From NCBI GenBank assembly GCA_019843655.1, contig JACDQD010000103.1, positions 1,612,001-1,676,000 of the forward strand: a DNA stretch of 64,000 nt, written 5' to 3'. The DNA is from Lethocerus indicus (lineage: Eukaryota > Arthropoda > Insecta > Hemiptera > Belostomatidae). Numbering within the stretch: position 1 is the first letter of the stretch; every line of letters begins with the position of its first letter. Shown piece by piece: positions 39,677 to 53,488 of this stretch. The notes under the pieces were generated by a model. That model ran no database searches and was not told the origin of the DNA. It saw only the letters and a list, made by a program, of their open reading frames with translations. Both the position numbers and the translations under genes were made by a program.

Positions 39677-40544
39677 CAAAAAATGTACATATACCAAACA
39701 TATTTATCATACGACCCAAGTGACAAGTATTCAAAGGAGTACGTTTCCTTTTAATAACTTCGGAAATTATACTGCACATAATTTATGAAACGCAAACATA
39801 TTGCACGCTATTATAGAAACGAATGTTTCTGAAGGCGTTGAATGATGACTTCGTGGGGTTCACAGCGTGACAAAAAAAATGGGAAAAATTAGCATTACCG
39901 CTGAGTCAAAATCCTGTTACTTGGGATTTATTGAGTTGACGTAAATAAATATTTTCTCTGCTGGACGAAAAAAGTTTGTGTTTAAATGTCTCATCAAGTG
40001 GGCTCTCGTATATCCGGTCCGGCTCGTTCTGTACTTCCTGTCGTGTGCAGACGGCGTGTAACTTCCTCCCCTCTTACCATTCTCGGCCTTGTTACCCTTT
40101 TCATATATAATCGGAAAGGCTCTGTTGGAGTCTCTTTTCCGTTGAACTAAATTATTACGCGAAACGGATATTTTCTCGTGCGATGATATTACAAACCGTC
40201 AGGGATCAACTCCAATGATTTTATTACAGCAATATTATGTCATTTTTTGTTACATAATATCGCATCTTGTTGTCAGTTATAGCCTTCTCTGTGTTAGGTC
40301 CGGTTGAATTATGGAAAGTGGAAAATGTTCAATAATTTAATATTTTCCCGACACTTCATCTTCCTGTCTACATACGCAAATATTTCGCTAGCGCGTGACG
40401 CTCAAATAGTTAAATTTTGAGTATACAAGGAATTCGAATTTTGATTCGAAAGAACCGGGAAGTTCATGCCTTGCGTTTGTATACCTGTTATTTTGATATT
40501 AGCGGGGACACGGCCGGTCCATTCAATTTGTTTGTCCATGCAGT
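39676..40544. other. AT-rich non-coding stretch
   Basis: Nothing recognised between the TA microsatellite and the 70-bp monomers. Confidence 0.6.
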
Positions 40545-40745
40545 GCATGTGTCCCCCAGGGGGCTAGTTCATCGGTGCAAGTGCACTCAACAAACTTTAG
40601 TTAAGTAAATTTCCGCACCACACTCAGGGAGACGCTAGTTTATCGGTGCGAGAGCACCCAACGAACTTTAGTTAAGTGCATGTCCTTACCACCCTCTGGG
40701 GGCGGTATTTTGTCGGTACAAGTGCACCCAACGAACATTAGTTAA
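40545..40745 (-). repeat. Three-copy array of the 70-bp monomer, inverted
   Basis: Three diverged copies of the 70-bp monomer in the opposite orientation to the array at 18275. The (t)cggtgcaagtgcac landmark recurs near 40571, 40641 and 40711, so the 70-bp period is kept. Diagnostic pieces are caacgaactttagttaagt and cgcaccacactcaggga. Copies differ from each other more than in the 18 kb array, suggesting greater age. No recognisable element tail lies beside it. Confidence 0.92.
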
Positions 40746-43700
40746 ATATATAGTTAACAATATGGGTTATTTTTTATATTTTACTATATTTATTTGCTTT
40801 TTCCTGTACAACGCAATTAGATTACTGAAGCGTTTTATGCGTTTGAAACAGACCATTTAGGGATTGACATTTCAAACACGGGGAAAAAATTACCGGGGCC
40901 TCGGAATGTAAAATACACCGTAAATTACATTAACAAACAGTACAACATAATTGCGCACTGAAATTTCTCACAATTTTATTCTTTAAAGAAGTATGATTAC
41001 AGTTTCCTTGCTAGGTTTATATTTCCCAGCGATTTCGGAATGGGATAAAATCCACGAGGCCTCTTTTAAGGCACGCGAATTTCTTTACCTGGCATGGGCA
41101 AATAACCGTAGAATATTAGGATTTAACGAGCCTGTTCCTATACTGAACAAAATACCGCCAGATATAGTACTGCCGGTGTAGTAGCCTTGTTTTTATATCG
41201 GATTTTTTTGTACGCACGTGAAATATAAAGCGGGTACAAAAACTCATTAAACACCTACGGGGAATAAATTCGATAGGTGCTCTTTCTCTCTCGCTCAATC
41301 TGTCTCGGAGAAAGAGAGGGAGCTTTCTCTCTTTGGCCCCGACATGTCCGAGCAAACAGCGGACGGTTGGAAGGGAGAGGGAGGGGAGGGGATGGTAGGG
41401 ATCGACAAACAGTTCAAGTGGTCCGGCTATCCCGCTTTCCGATATCAAGGCCCAATTAGGGTTGCGAGTCCAGATAAAACAGTTTTCCCCTTTTTTTATA
41501 ACGAAGGAAAATAAAATTATTAATTAACGGTTGTAATCGTGGACCGGAAATTCGTGGAGGGAAAATTTTAAAAAGATTCACTTGCTTCGTTTTAATTAAC
41601 GCAAGCCCTCGATCAATAGACACGTAGTCCAACTATGAATATTTGGCTTGCGAATAATTTTAGAATAGAAGTTCAGAGAATAAATGATTTCGATTCATAA
41701 TTCTATATACCCTTACCTCTTTAAAACACATTTTACGTTCTAGTGGAATATACTATAAATTGGAAGTTATAATTTTTTTACCGCTCAAAACCTTACAAGT
41801 AAAATATAATAAATGTATAACTTCGTTGGGCTACGTATATTCTGAGTGCATTTTGACTTATAATAATAAGTAGTAATAAATTATGCAAAAAATGTTGATC
41901 GTTCCTGTGATTCGTGCGAATCTGGCTCTTTATTAAACCAATATTTTTAATTACTTTCATTATTTTCATAGCCGTACTCATACGTGAAATTTTGTTTTAT
42001 AAATTTATAAGGTATTAATCTTTACTTAATGCGTTTCACGTTAATTTTATAATATTTAGAACGCCGGTGTCCGCCTCAGTGCCTACGGTACCGATATTCA
42101 ATTACAATATTTCCGCCCGTACAAAATACATCAGAAGTGTCCGGTGCGCCTCCCTGAATGCATAACAGGCGATCTATACGTGTAATTCCCGGGGGACCGT
42201 GGAGCCTCGGACACGCGCTATGACCGAGAGAGGGACCCGGGGTGTATACGTGGCTCGAATCTCAAGCTGAAGTTAGGCGGCCACCCGCCTCCGGCCGCTG
42301 CACACGGCATATGCCCTCCCCCAGGATATGTCCCGGCCAGCTATGAGACAGTTATTCGAGGCGATATGAATGAAATTCGTTTCATATTCCCCGTGCGTGC
42401 TAGGAGGGATGGGCGCAATAACAGGGGACCGTACGAGGAGGCGGCGTAGAGCGGGAAAATCAGGACATATTGTCGGGCGGAACAAGGCAAGAATACGCTT
42501 TCGGGCATGTTGGGATCGTTGGTATTACAATAACCAGACGGTCTTCCCATCTCACATGTCAGCCGGGCCGAGACTTGCCCCCTGAAGGCCGCTCTTATCA
42601 ACTTTTGAGTCAATTGAAAATTTATTACCAGCAGGTCTCCTGTGACTCATAACACTTTCTTCAGAATTCACTCCACCGGTTCACCGAAAATATATAATTT
42701 GCGACAGTGCAACTTGCGGTATTAAAAAATCCAAGCCCGCGGTGATTGGTGAAAAATTGCAGATGTTGGTAGAAAGTTTAATTTAAATCAATTTATTTTT
42801 TCTGGAATACATTAACGAATCGTTTAACGTTTTAGTGATGGAGGAAACATCCGGATTATAACATTTACGTATCCGCGAACTAGAGCGAATTTCTGAGTTC
42901 AGAGTTTTTTCCTGAGAACGCAAAATATCCGCTCTATCCCGAATCGCCTAATGAACCCCAACTCCTGGTAAAGACGGGGGCGGTTCCAAACGTACGTTCG
43001 GCCGGGCCCGTGTAAATATTCAACCTTCCAGGGGGCCCGATTTCGGGACCGATTCGCAAACAACGGCTCCGTTTCTGGCAGTTCGGCGGCCGGCATTGTC
43101 TCTCTGCGATGATTGCAGGCAATCTGCAGTGTAATCGACAACGATTGCAATCTGCTGATTTGGTAAATCCAAATAGAAACTCTACTGTAATATTTTATCG
43201 AACTCAACTAGCCGCCATACGACTGTGTTTTTTAAATTATCTTACATAACTGGAGTTACAGAACATGAAGAAATGAGGAAAATTTGGTGTACCTCAGGAG
43301 AATGGCTCAGTGGATAGATTGGATAACCAAAAAATGGACTAAACAATTTACTCACGGTGTACAAAACCGGGTCACAGTTCATAAACGCGTTAACGTAAGA
43401 CGCGAATCCGAATTAGGACGTGGGAACGGAGCCAAAAAACGGACGGCTATTCCGGGAGAGTGATCAATCCCGGCTTGATGTTTGCGCCCGCCCGCCAGGG
43501 CCCTAATTAAAAGTTTAAAAGCCATCGGAAAACTAATATTTTACGGGAATCAACAGCCGTCGCAAGTCCCCTAATGAGCGACTAATCGACACGCAATTCC
43601 GCAAAGTAGAACGCTTCAATTTGCGGTAAACACTGCAATGTTTGCACATTCTTCTTCGTGTTCTCTAATTATAACGTCTTCTTTACCTTAAATTTTTCAG

Positions 43701-44541
43701 CGTTGCACTGTGAATATGACGTTTAAACTGTGTTCGTTATACTTAATTTCAGTGTACGAATAACTTCCTCCCTTCATTTATCTCGACGTTGAACCTAGTT
43801 AGTTACGGCTAATTAGTTACGAGTTAACACAGTGAACATTAAGACTCGATGTTGGTTTAGTTCAGAACAGGTATACTGTGAATATTTCTGAACCCGATAG
43901 AAACTATTATTCTATCGGTGAAGTGTTTGTAAACTTGTCGGCTTTGACGCTGACCAATTTACTAAGTTAGTTTGGTTAAATAGACTTCGTCAGTGGAAAA
44001 TGTTGAGGAGAGTCAAGAGGTAACTCGCTTCCCCATCTAGTGGAATTGATACCTGAGTGGAGTGCGGGCCGGCCGTCCGGTACAATAGCGCTGATTGGGG
44101 CCCTGGACCAATCAGGGCCATTCACACATCCCACTTCCAGTCCCCCCCCCACTCCCCCACATAAACGCGTCCTACTCCCACCGCCCTTTTACCGGACGTT
44201 CTCGAAATTCCAGTTTGATTACGCAACGTAATATCCCGTTAGAATTGGAGATTATCTCGAATTACTCGAGACTTTAAGGAAATATGGATTCGCTGGGCGG
44301 TTCTCAACGTCACGCAAGGCTCTTATCTATTTCCGTGAACGACAACACTTTTCAGATAAGCTACTTATTTTTAGTTCTGTTTCGTTTCAACTGCTGGGAA
44401 CATAGTTAATCTCTCAACTGATTGGGAATTTACAAGCTATTTCCATATTTTGTTATACTTCTGGTTGCTAATCAAAAGATGATTCACTAGAAGTCAAAGA
44501 TGAAATAATAAATAATAATAATTAATTTTCATAGTTTGATA

Positions 44542-44543
<2 letters not shown>
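40746..44543. other. Non-coding stretch
   Basis: No gene recognised. Features of note are a CT-rich and AG-rich self-complementary segment at 41279-41336, a tRNA-box-like string at 43303-43313 and the hairpin at 43894-43918. Open frames of up to 110 codons have no recognisable motifs. Confidence 0.55.
43894..43918. repeat. Perfect 9-bp hairpin
   Basis: ccgatagaa (43894-43902) and ttctatcgg (43910-43918) around a seven-base loop. It is isolated in non-coding sequence and could be chance in AT-rich DNA. Confidence 0.7.

Positions 44544-44619
<76 letters not shown>
44544..44619. repeat. Compound TA/GA microsatellite
   Basis: About 24 TA dinucleotides pass directly into about 13 AG dinucleotides at 44592, ending in gaaacagg. 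Confidence 0.97.
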
Positions 44620-44622
<3 letters not shown>

Positions 44623-46110
44623 GGAAAATAAAACACTCTCAGTATACGGGGCTAGACCTGCAATCCCGCAATACTAAGTATGTCGGGTTTAGTATCACCA
44701 AGCGCCGTCATTCATTTGAATTTGATATAGCATTACGAAAATGACGGGAAATAAATATTAGAATGAAAGCAATAATATACACAGAAGCCATAATACGTAT
44801 TTTCTTGTAATTACAATATTTGTAAGTGGATCAATTGTTCCGTTTCACAGGGAGCACAACCAATTTAAATATTCTAATTGCGAGCGTACCCACTCAACAT
44901 AGGCGTTGATTTTTAAACCTCGCCGCGGTGTGGCACTTAAATATTCATTACAATATTCTGAAGAATACTTATCTTCACTCTTGTTTTCCCCTCCTCCACG
45001 GCCGATATCAGTTCATCTCAGACATCGTTGTCATTCAGCTCTTCGATTCAATATTTATTACGTTTCAGTTCGGCCGTAAAATCTTTTTTTCAGTCCGCAA
45101 AGCCATCAATGTATTTTGTATTTACAGGGCCGGGATATTATTTGTACAAAATAGTTTATAAAATAAATGCAGCCTGTATTCTTAATTACATTTCTTTGGA
45201 TGAGCCGGTGTGAGGCATTTATGCGATGAAGGATGCTCTCGGCTCTGTGGCTGGGCTCCTAATGCGGCCCGGTTTTTTCCTCGACCGGGCAAATAGGCGG
45301 TAATGGCGTCAGGCTATCGTCCCCTTCTCGCCTCTATCAGTCCCGAAAAGGCGGTCGGTGCGGGGGTCATTAGGCAGGCCGCTGACCGGGTTCAATTCCA
45401 TCAACGTCCCATTAATCAATAGGCCAGCGGGTGCGAAGGGTTTGATGTTAAAAATTGTGCCTGGGATTTCCTCGGCTATTCAAACCCAGAGATTGATCAC
45501 AAAAAATATTACGGGTAACGATTTAAGAACTAAATCAAACCCAATTACGTCAATCAATAATTCAAATTAATTAAACTGTACCTAGCCTATTTCAACTTGT
45601 CATCCTCGGTGAGGCTCTGACGTACTAAAATATAACAATATTAAAGAAACCCGACCTGCGAACCCTAACACGTAAACTAAATGATGACGCTATAAGTACA
45701 GTTTTTAGTTTTCTAAATTATATATATTATTATCTTGGAGTTTTTGTTTATCAAATATCTAATACATAATATCCCTCCACGCACTCCTAAATATCATTTA
45801 TGACTGTAGTATAAAAGGGGAAAATTATACATCCCATTCCGCCTCTAGAACCCAATGTATTTTCCTTAAATAAATCCTAATGGCCACTCAATAAAATTTA
45901 AAAGTCCATACAGGTTTAACCACGCGCTAGTTCTTCGTGTGGTGACCCTCTCGTGACTGAGAACTATGGCAGCTTGTGCATGCCTGCTGAGGGTCTCTGA
46001 ACTCTCTTTTGTTATCTAGAATCTCTCTCTGAAATAATAGCGTAGATGAATTATCATAATTATTATCATTGTTTCATCGTTTTCTTCCATCTATGAATAA
46101 TAATGAATTA
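44620..46110. other. Non-coding stretch
   Basis: AT-rich, with a GC-richer patch at 45200-45440. No gene, RNA or element recognised. Confidence 0.6.
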
Positions 46111-46198
46111 TGTATATAATATTTATCAAATGGCGTTTGTCTGTCTGTCTGTGTGTGTGTTCACTATGCATTTCCAAACGGCTGAACCGATTTCCATG
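46111..46198 (-). mobile_element. Second RTE/SINE-like 3-prime tail fragment
   Basis: The reverse complement reads ggaaatcggttcagccgttt, ggaaatgcatagtgaacaca, a run of cacaca/cagacagacaga, aacgccatttgataaatatt and atata. This matches 15896-15969. The homology stops at gacatggaaatcgg, where the upstream sequence differs from the copy at 15840, so only the tail is shared. This suggests truncated copies of one retroelement family. Confidence 0.65.
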
Positions 46199-49100
46199 TC
46201 TTCCATCCGATGTTTCCTATACACTTGTTCTTCGAATGATCATTGCTGCCGCCATTTTCCTGTTTAGTTCTACCCATAAATACAAGTGATGAGATTACAA
46301 ACCAAAACTGGGGGTACCGGTAAACAGGGTAAACCATATTACAGCGCTAAATGATTGTTTCCGAAGGACTATCTACGGTTGCAATATTGGAACACCATAT
46401 TGACATTGTACGAACTGGCCTCATTAATCACTATCGCATTAATAAAGCTAGCGCAGATAAGATAAATCTGTAGGCGCGAGGAATCCCCCCCTTTTTGGAA
46501 GCGCCCTCTTCTCGCACATCAATTAAATAGAATTAGAGCGTTCAGCCCAGTGTGAAACTCGCCATGAAGAAACCAAATCCACGGAATAAACACTCCGAAA
46601 CAGTTCATACACTGATACGGTGTATCTTTGATGGCAATTTTTATAGCCCTCTCGAAAGATTTTTTTAAATAATTCTATAGTACGTATCATATTATTGAAA
46701 ATATTGCACTAATTAATTTTACAGATAGGTATAAAAGAATTCCTGTAGAAATATTAACAGCTAGAGTAATCTATATTCAGAATTGCAAGTTAATTTTGTT
46801 GGCACCCAATTGTTTTAAATAGGATGCCCCCAAGATAAGGACAGCACAGTTAAGGGCGACTGCTCGGGGTGTCTTATTTCCAGTTAAGGGCGGAAACAGA
46901 GGAAATGTTTATTGCCCTAATCTTGTGAGCCGGCAGGCATTGGAGCTGGGAGAATCGTTTCCCACCCGACAGGGAAAACAGAAACACATCCCCATTAACG
47001 TCCTATCCAATTTTACAGCCGCCCAGAATTATTTAAAAGAAACTTGAACGAACTGAATTTAAGCATCCGTCACACCATTTTTCTTATATTCGAATATATA
47101 ATAATGAAAAATATTTCTTCTACCTTTTATATTTATTTATCGTCCAATAAACCTTTATAGTTATAAGAAAGATAACAAAAAAATATTTACATCACTCACT
47201 TTTCCCGATAAAAAAACGCCCAGTGATGACACTTTTGAGGTTTACACAGGAAACAAATCGAGGAGATCTCTTACTTAAGGATCCCGGATTTTATAACTTC
47301 GTCAACTGTATGTTGTGATCGTTGCGAGTGGAGCATTAAGGGAAGAAAAATGTTGGATGTCTCTTTTTGGAACCCCTTATTTCAATACCCTGATAAATGT
47401 TAATGGACGTTTCAGTAATTTCCCTGGTAGTCCTAACTTACTCAATTGGAATTTAGTTCAAATCGATTCTCTTGAGTAGGGTATTTGGATTCCATGTCGT
47501 CTGTCTAGACAGAGATCGTGGTAGCGAACCTGCTTGTGAATTCTTCTGCCTTAGTTTAATCAATTTGACATAAATTAATAAATTCTGCAGAATATCCTTA
47601 TATTGAAACCCAATTTTTGTGTTCAATGGAAAATAAATTCTAAACATGCACCTAACCTGATTGTTGAATGTTACAATTCCTTTACAGAGCAGCGAGCGAG
47701 AGAGCTGCTGAGCGATCGGTCTATTTTTTTCTCTGTTGATAGCGTGTGGTCAGCCGATTGTTCCTCGACCGAGGAACTCTTTTTGCAATTGTGACAAAAT
47801 TGATTACGCCCCCCCCCTCCACCCCCTAAAGAAATGGCCCGTGAAAAATGACCCGGCCCTTAGTTGAAAAACAGGGAAACAATCCTCTTGGCCTACAATG
47901 GATGGAATCGAATAAACGCGAAAATAACACTGAAAAGAGAACTCCCCCCCTTAATGAATTCTTTCTATATTTTAAATATTTTAGTTGCATCACGAATTTG
48001 AATTGAACTTCATTACAAATAAATCAATCATGAGATTACAGTACTGTAAATATTTTGCTATTAACATTCCTAGGACAGTTATATGATTGTAAGAAAGGGT
48101 GAATTCATGTAATACTAATATGTGGCTTCAAATTTGAATTTCGTATTAAAATCCTAAAGTCTTTTACCTGCCGTCCGCATACACGTGAAAACTGCAGATG
48201 TAGACTAATAAATATTAATTATTAAAGTTAATAAATATTTTTGTATATTTGTGAGACCTCGGTGATCAGTATTACCATCGACCATTTGATAAACGCTTTT
48301 ATACGGTTTGCAGTTGTTATTGTCTCGACTATACAATAGGACTAATTAAGCAGCTGGATCTTTTGTTTTCAACTATTACAGGATCATGTATTTATTTGAA
48401 TGGCGGAATTGGAACATAATATGTTTAGACTATTAGATTCGGTTTTGGGCTACACTCGAAATGTATATTTGGGAATATAAAATATAGGTTTCCTCTGTTT
48501 CGTCCAATTTTTCGTATTATTTCATACGGGTATAATACAATATTTTTTGAAGGTAAATAAACAAATATGTTAGGGAAATCATTCAACATGTTTTCCCGAC
48601 AATGAAATCAATTTAATTGAGTTATTACAACATGTCAGATACATGTTATTAAACACCTGAGCAGTAATCCCATTTCCCCGGTTATGGGCTCTCCGGGGCG
48701 ATATTTTGGTTTTCAGTTTTAATTGAATCCCGGGTTAAATCCGGAATTATTTTTATTTTTTTATTTTTCAATTAACCGCGGCCGCAGTTTTTGTACCGCG
48801 TGCTGGGTGTGGGGGAGGCAGGGGTTCTGAAATGAAGCAAGTATTGTATTTTCGGGCCTAAAATAGGTCGTGGGGCCTCGAAAAACGGGATCCCTTTCTT
48901 CTTTGTTAATGGAGCTTTTAGCAATATACCCCATTTCGGGGCCACTAGCCTAACCCCTTGCAGCCCCTCTACACAGGAAACAACACCGGTACCCGATTTT
49001 TGTATAACCTCTTATATTCCGGAGATTCCTTCTGAGAGAAATAGAGCTTAATATGCAAAGTATGTAATGTTCTGCACCACTAGTACTTTCCTTTAATTTA

Positions 49101-52100
49101 ATACTAACTAGTAATTTACTATAACCTAGTATTAATCGTTTTTGTAGAACAGATTTGGAAAAATAATTTTAAATGACGCAGTCTTGCGTGTAACGTGGTT
49201 TAAACCCCGTTCAAAATAATTTATTTAAAATGTTAACCGGATTTTGATTTTTTTGAGTATATTCGATTTACTGTTCTTACATCCTTGTTCCGATTTATCG
49301 ACATTATTTTGAGTTTCAAATTATTTGTTTAAATTTCACGATAATAACAGAACGAATAAATAAATGGTGCGTTCACGCGAACATTTGTTTCATTTAAATG
49401 TTTCTCTCATTTCGAAACGTTAATCAATGTTTGCGTTACCGATTTTCGGCCGAATGTTGAAGTTAAGGCCCGGACCGGTGATACATTAAAGGTCAAAGGG
49501 TTGTGACTTATCCAACTGCGGGTATCGTGCATTTAGCCCGTAATTGGGCCGGTTATTTGCGGCCCTCCCCTCCCAATAACACCTCCAATTTCCAACTCGG
49601 CCTGCCACCTTATTGACTCGAATCTATATCGGCGTCGCGGTTAATTTAATTGAAACCGGATAACGAGAACTTGTGATGATAATAACCAGAAATATTGCTC
49701 CATATTGTTCAATAATCGCAGTTGCTAGCTGTGCTTGGACTTTATCGCCTGTCGTTTCATGTAGCCGACCTAATTTATTTATTACTAATCAAATTCAATA
49801 ATTTGGTTAAGTGTACAATGAATACAACAAAGTGTACATTAAATAGTGGTGGAGATCATTCCTGTGAATCATATCATGTTGTTGGCAGCTCCGCAAAGTT
49901 ACATTGGGCTAATGTATACCAGTTAGTTTAATCTTATATGTAATTTAGAATCTACCGTATGAATTCTTAGTAAAAACAGATGGTGGTGGTCATTCCCAAT
50001 ATTAAATTTTATGCCCGAAGCTCAGTAGACAAGTGTTTTCACACGTAGAGCGTAACTTCCTGAATTGGATTTACAGTTCCATCATTGAAATTTAAATTTT
50101 AAATCTGATCCGACCTGAGTTAATAAATCAAGAGCCCTTGTCCGATTTAAAAGGCTTCAGTTTTTAGTGAAGGATTTGAAGCAAGTTGATCTTACAAACT
50201 GGGATTAGTCCCGTGGCAATAACTTTTATGCGGACACAGCAAATAGTAATTTAGTGCCTTGCCTCAGGAAATTATTCGAATTTCTGCTCTGTTAGTTCGT
50301 GCTTCGGCTCGACTTTTCACTTTGCGAATTCCACCCCTCATATTCCTCACTCATACTCATACTTTTCTTGCCTAATTTATATTTCTACATTCGGATAAAA
50401 TTGTCATGGATACAAAAGACGTTTGAGAAATATGTCATTAAGTGTATGTAATGTGAAATGTGATATTTAGTAGGATCATTCATACGGAAGGATGGGTATT
50501 GGCAAAAATGTTCCATTAGTTTAAGTATTATATTACAAAATAATTATTAATATTTCCTTAATAAAAGTTCAACTGAATCTATTGTCTCACAATCATTTTA
50601 ACATTACTATTTATGATGTTTTATAAAGTAGAAAATAACATACGGATGTACAATTAATGTACCCGAATGGTAATTTTGGTTATAAACGCGTTGGGCGCTG
50701 CAAACTTGTATCCGATGAAATTTTCATATGAAAATCCGGTCCGCCTTCACAGGGAAAATTCGAATTTCCCTTCATTTGAGCATTTCGCACTGATTAAACA
50801 CGAGGAGCTTGTAAACTCCAGTGTACTCATTAGAACTTTGTGCTAGTACCACCATTGTCATACAAAGCCGTCACCAATTCGTTTATTCGTCCCCGTAATA
50901 ATAAATCTGAAATTGTATTTTATAATTTCCATAATCCATATTTTTCTAATTATTTTTTTGTTTTACAGGTGGGTTCACAAGGCTATTGTCATAGAAATAG
51001 TACTAAACAGCGCACGTGGGGGTTGCTGAGAGGGTTTGTAATTTATGAAACCTGCACGTGCTCTCCGCACTCGGAAAAATTATTAAATAATAATTGAAAC
51101 TGACAGTTCCACGCTCTGAATTTTCTTTCCGACTGCGCGCTATATTAAGTTTTCAACATTCCGGTACACAGTGGAAATGAAGAAAAAAATTCCCCTTACT
51201 TTGTACAATCAATAAGTACTGTTTCCTTTTTAATGCCTCACTGGGTGCAAACTGTTCCCAGTCAAACGAGTTTAATTGCGCACCAGTACCTAAGTATTCT
51301 GCTACCAAGGAAAATTCGATATAACTTTAATTATGAGCAAGCAGAATCTTGCGATAAATATTGCCTGAAGTAAAGTTTTCGCTTTGATAATTTCATTGAA
51401 TATTGGTATATTCGGAGAGTTTAAAATAGTTATCGAAGTTTGAAATGTTTTAAATCTGTTGTTTAGAATCCAATCCTCAATAATCACTTTTTTCTCTGGT
51501 GCGAGAATGGTCGGTTTTCAGTCAGCAATTGTTTCAGGAACGTATTTCCTAAAAGTATTGGATTCGATCAGAACCTCCTGCTTAGACCCCGCACTATATT
51601 AGGCGTTATAAAATATCGAATAGACTTTTTTTATTTCGCAAAATTGTTGTCAGCCTGCTAAATTAAATATAGTACAAGCTAGAGACTCTGAATAACAATG
51701 AAGCATCCCCTTTGAACTGTCTTTATTCAATCAAGAATTAAAATCTAAAATAAAAAAACATTGAAAATTGTCTAACCAGCAAGTCGTATACTGACAGCAC
51801 GACTTTTCCTTTGTCTCTAAATTCGTGTTGACCTTGTGTAACTCGAATAAACAGAATATTTGTCAGAACTCAATTTGGTCGTTTGTTCTTTAAACTAGGC
51901 GGTATTACATAAATATACAGTAAAATATATCCTAATTGACAGAATGAAAATTTGTCCCAAGCCTAAGAAATTGCACTAATTAATTTATACACGAACATTG
52001 TCAGATATACACGCCCAAACAGTAATAAAATACTAGGCGATATTTAAAAGCAAATCGGTCATACAAAACGATAAATTGTCAGTGTGACGATAGATTAGAT

Positions 52101-53278
52101 TAATTTCAGCGTCAATTCTATTTTAATCAATGCTTTAACAGTAAATTCTTTCACTGGTACAAAAATATGACTCTGAATCGGACCGGTTCGCTTGTAACGA
52201 CTACGCTTCTGAAAGTTTAATTCTGAACCGAATATCGGATGATGGGAACCAAAAATTGGCAATTAAAGGATGAAAATGCGACGCGGGATTCAATTATAAA
52301 GGGAAATCTCGTCAACCGTCCAAAATGTCGTCAAAAGCCCCGAATAAACGTTGGTATTATTTCCGCGCTTTTTGTCCCCTTTTTAATATTCTGGCGCTGA
52401 TTGAAATTAACGGAATACAAAAGTATCTTGGCTGGCGTTTCTCTATATATAATAAGGCTAATACGGAGCGTTTATTTGTGAATTTTGCTGTAAATGTATA
52501 ATGATTCTATTATATTACTATGATTTTTCGGATGATATGAAAATATTCCAAATCATTTCAGACGTCAGAAAAATCGCAAGAATAACGCGAGCTAATGCAA
52601 TAGTGGTTTGGTTATTCTTTAGGAATTAATTTCGTTAATACGGCGTTTCAGTTTGAGGAAACCACCGAAATTTTCCGCGAAAACCTCACAATTTCAGATA
52701 TCGCGGTCCGACATTCCAAAACAGAATTATAAATGGATCGATTTGCGCTGAATTCGCGGATCAGCAGCGGCAAAAAGGAAATTCGGCTCCGAATTACAAG
52801 CACAGAGAATGGACATCAAAGTGGAGAAACGGTATGAGTGAATCCATATTCGTAGTTCAGCGTTGTGTGGTGATAGCGTAGCCCCGGGCAATCGAACCCG
52901 TCCAAGTGCGGGGGCTTATTACGCTTTTGAACGCCGAAAATATAGTTCCAGAACCGACCGCCGCCGCTGAGCCCCGTTGTTCGCCTGACCGACGGAAATG
53001 GGCCCCCCTCCCCCTTGCAATATCCGGACTGTGGTCCCGCCGGTCTAATACCCGGCATGTTCGATGCCTACTCCTTCACGGCCCATCGCCCAACCCTCAG
53101 ATTTGGGACACGAAACAGTGAACATTTCAATACACGTAGTAAACGTAACACCAGAAAGCCGATATGTTCGAAAATGAGAGTGGGAACTGAAAGAAAAGAA
53201 ACTCTTCGTTCAAAATCAAGAGGACGCGTCCAACAATTTGTTCTACGAAGTTTGTTGAATGAAAACTGTCCGATAAAT
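46199..53278. other. AT-rich non-coding stretch
   Basis: No gene recognised. A short palindrome (gttcctcgaccgaggaac) lies at about 47760 and C-runs lie at 47808-47826. An acceptor-like site precedes a 43-codon frame at 50969-51097 but has no support beyond that. Confidence 0.55.
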
Positions 53279-53488
53279 ACCGTAGGTTTGCGGTGTTTCT
53301 GTCTGCTGGTTTGGCCTTTTGCTATACTGGTACTGTCACATCCAAGGTGCCAAAAGTGACTAACACCGCTACTGAAGATGGCGAATAGCCGAAACCGATC
53401 TAGCAAAAGACCAAACCAGAGAGAGGAGACAGAAACACCACAAACCTACGGTATTCCAACCCCTCACAGACCACCAAACAGGTATGTT
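53279..53488 (+). mobile_element. Short mobile-element copy with inverted tail and 16-bp duplication
   Basis: A 210-bp insertion flanked by aaactgt(c/t)cgataaat at 53263-53278 and 53489-53504, with one mismatch. It starts with an inverted partial tail (53279-53324), followed by tccaaggtgccaaaagtgac, the actgaagatggcgaatagcc core, and the direct tail (53401-53452) ending caccaaacaggtatgtta. The inverted piece lacks about 8 bp relative to the direct tail, so the hairpin arms are close but not perfect. Reading frames of about 110 codons across this region on both strands are products of the repeat and are not genes. Confidence 0.82.

Noticed and set aside
50969..51097. Acceptor-like site followed by a 43-codon frame starting VGSQG
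   Set aside because: Its start resembles the RSPH3 exon only in the first three residues and it lies on the opposite strand; no motif follows.
52860..52915. tRNA T-arm-like ggttcgattgcccgg on the minus strand
   Set aside because: The stem does not pair as a five-base T arm and no A box, anticodon arm or acceptor stem is present.
53068..53406. 112-114-codon frames on both strands
   Set aside because: Both run into the mobile-element copy at 53279-53488, and their apparent continuity comes from that insertion.
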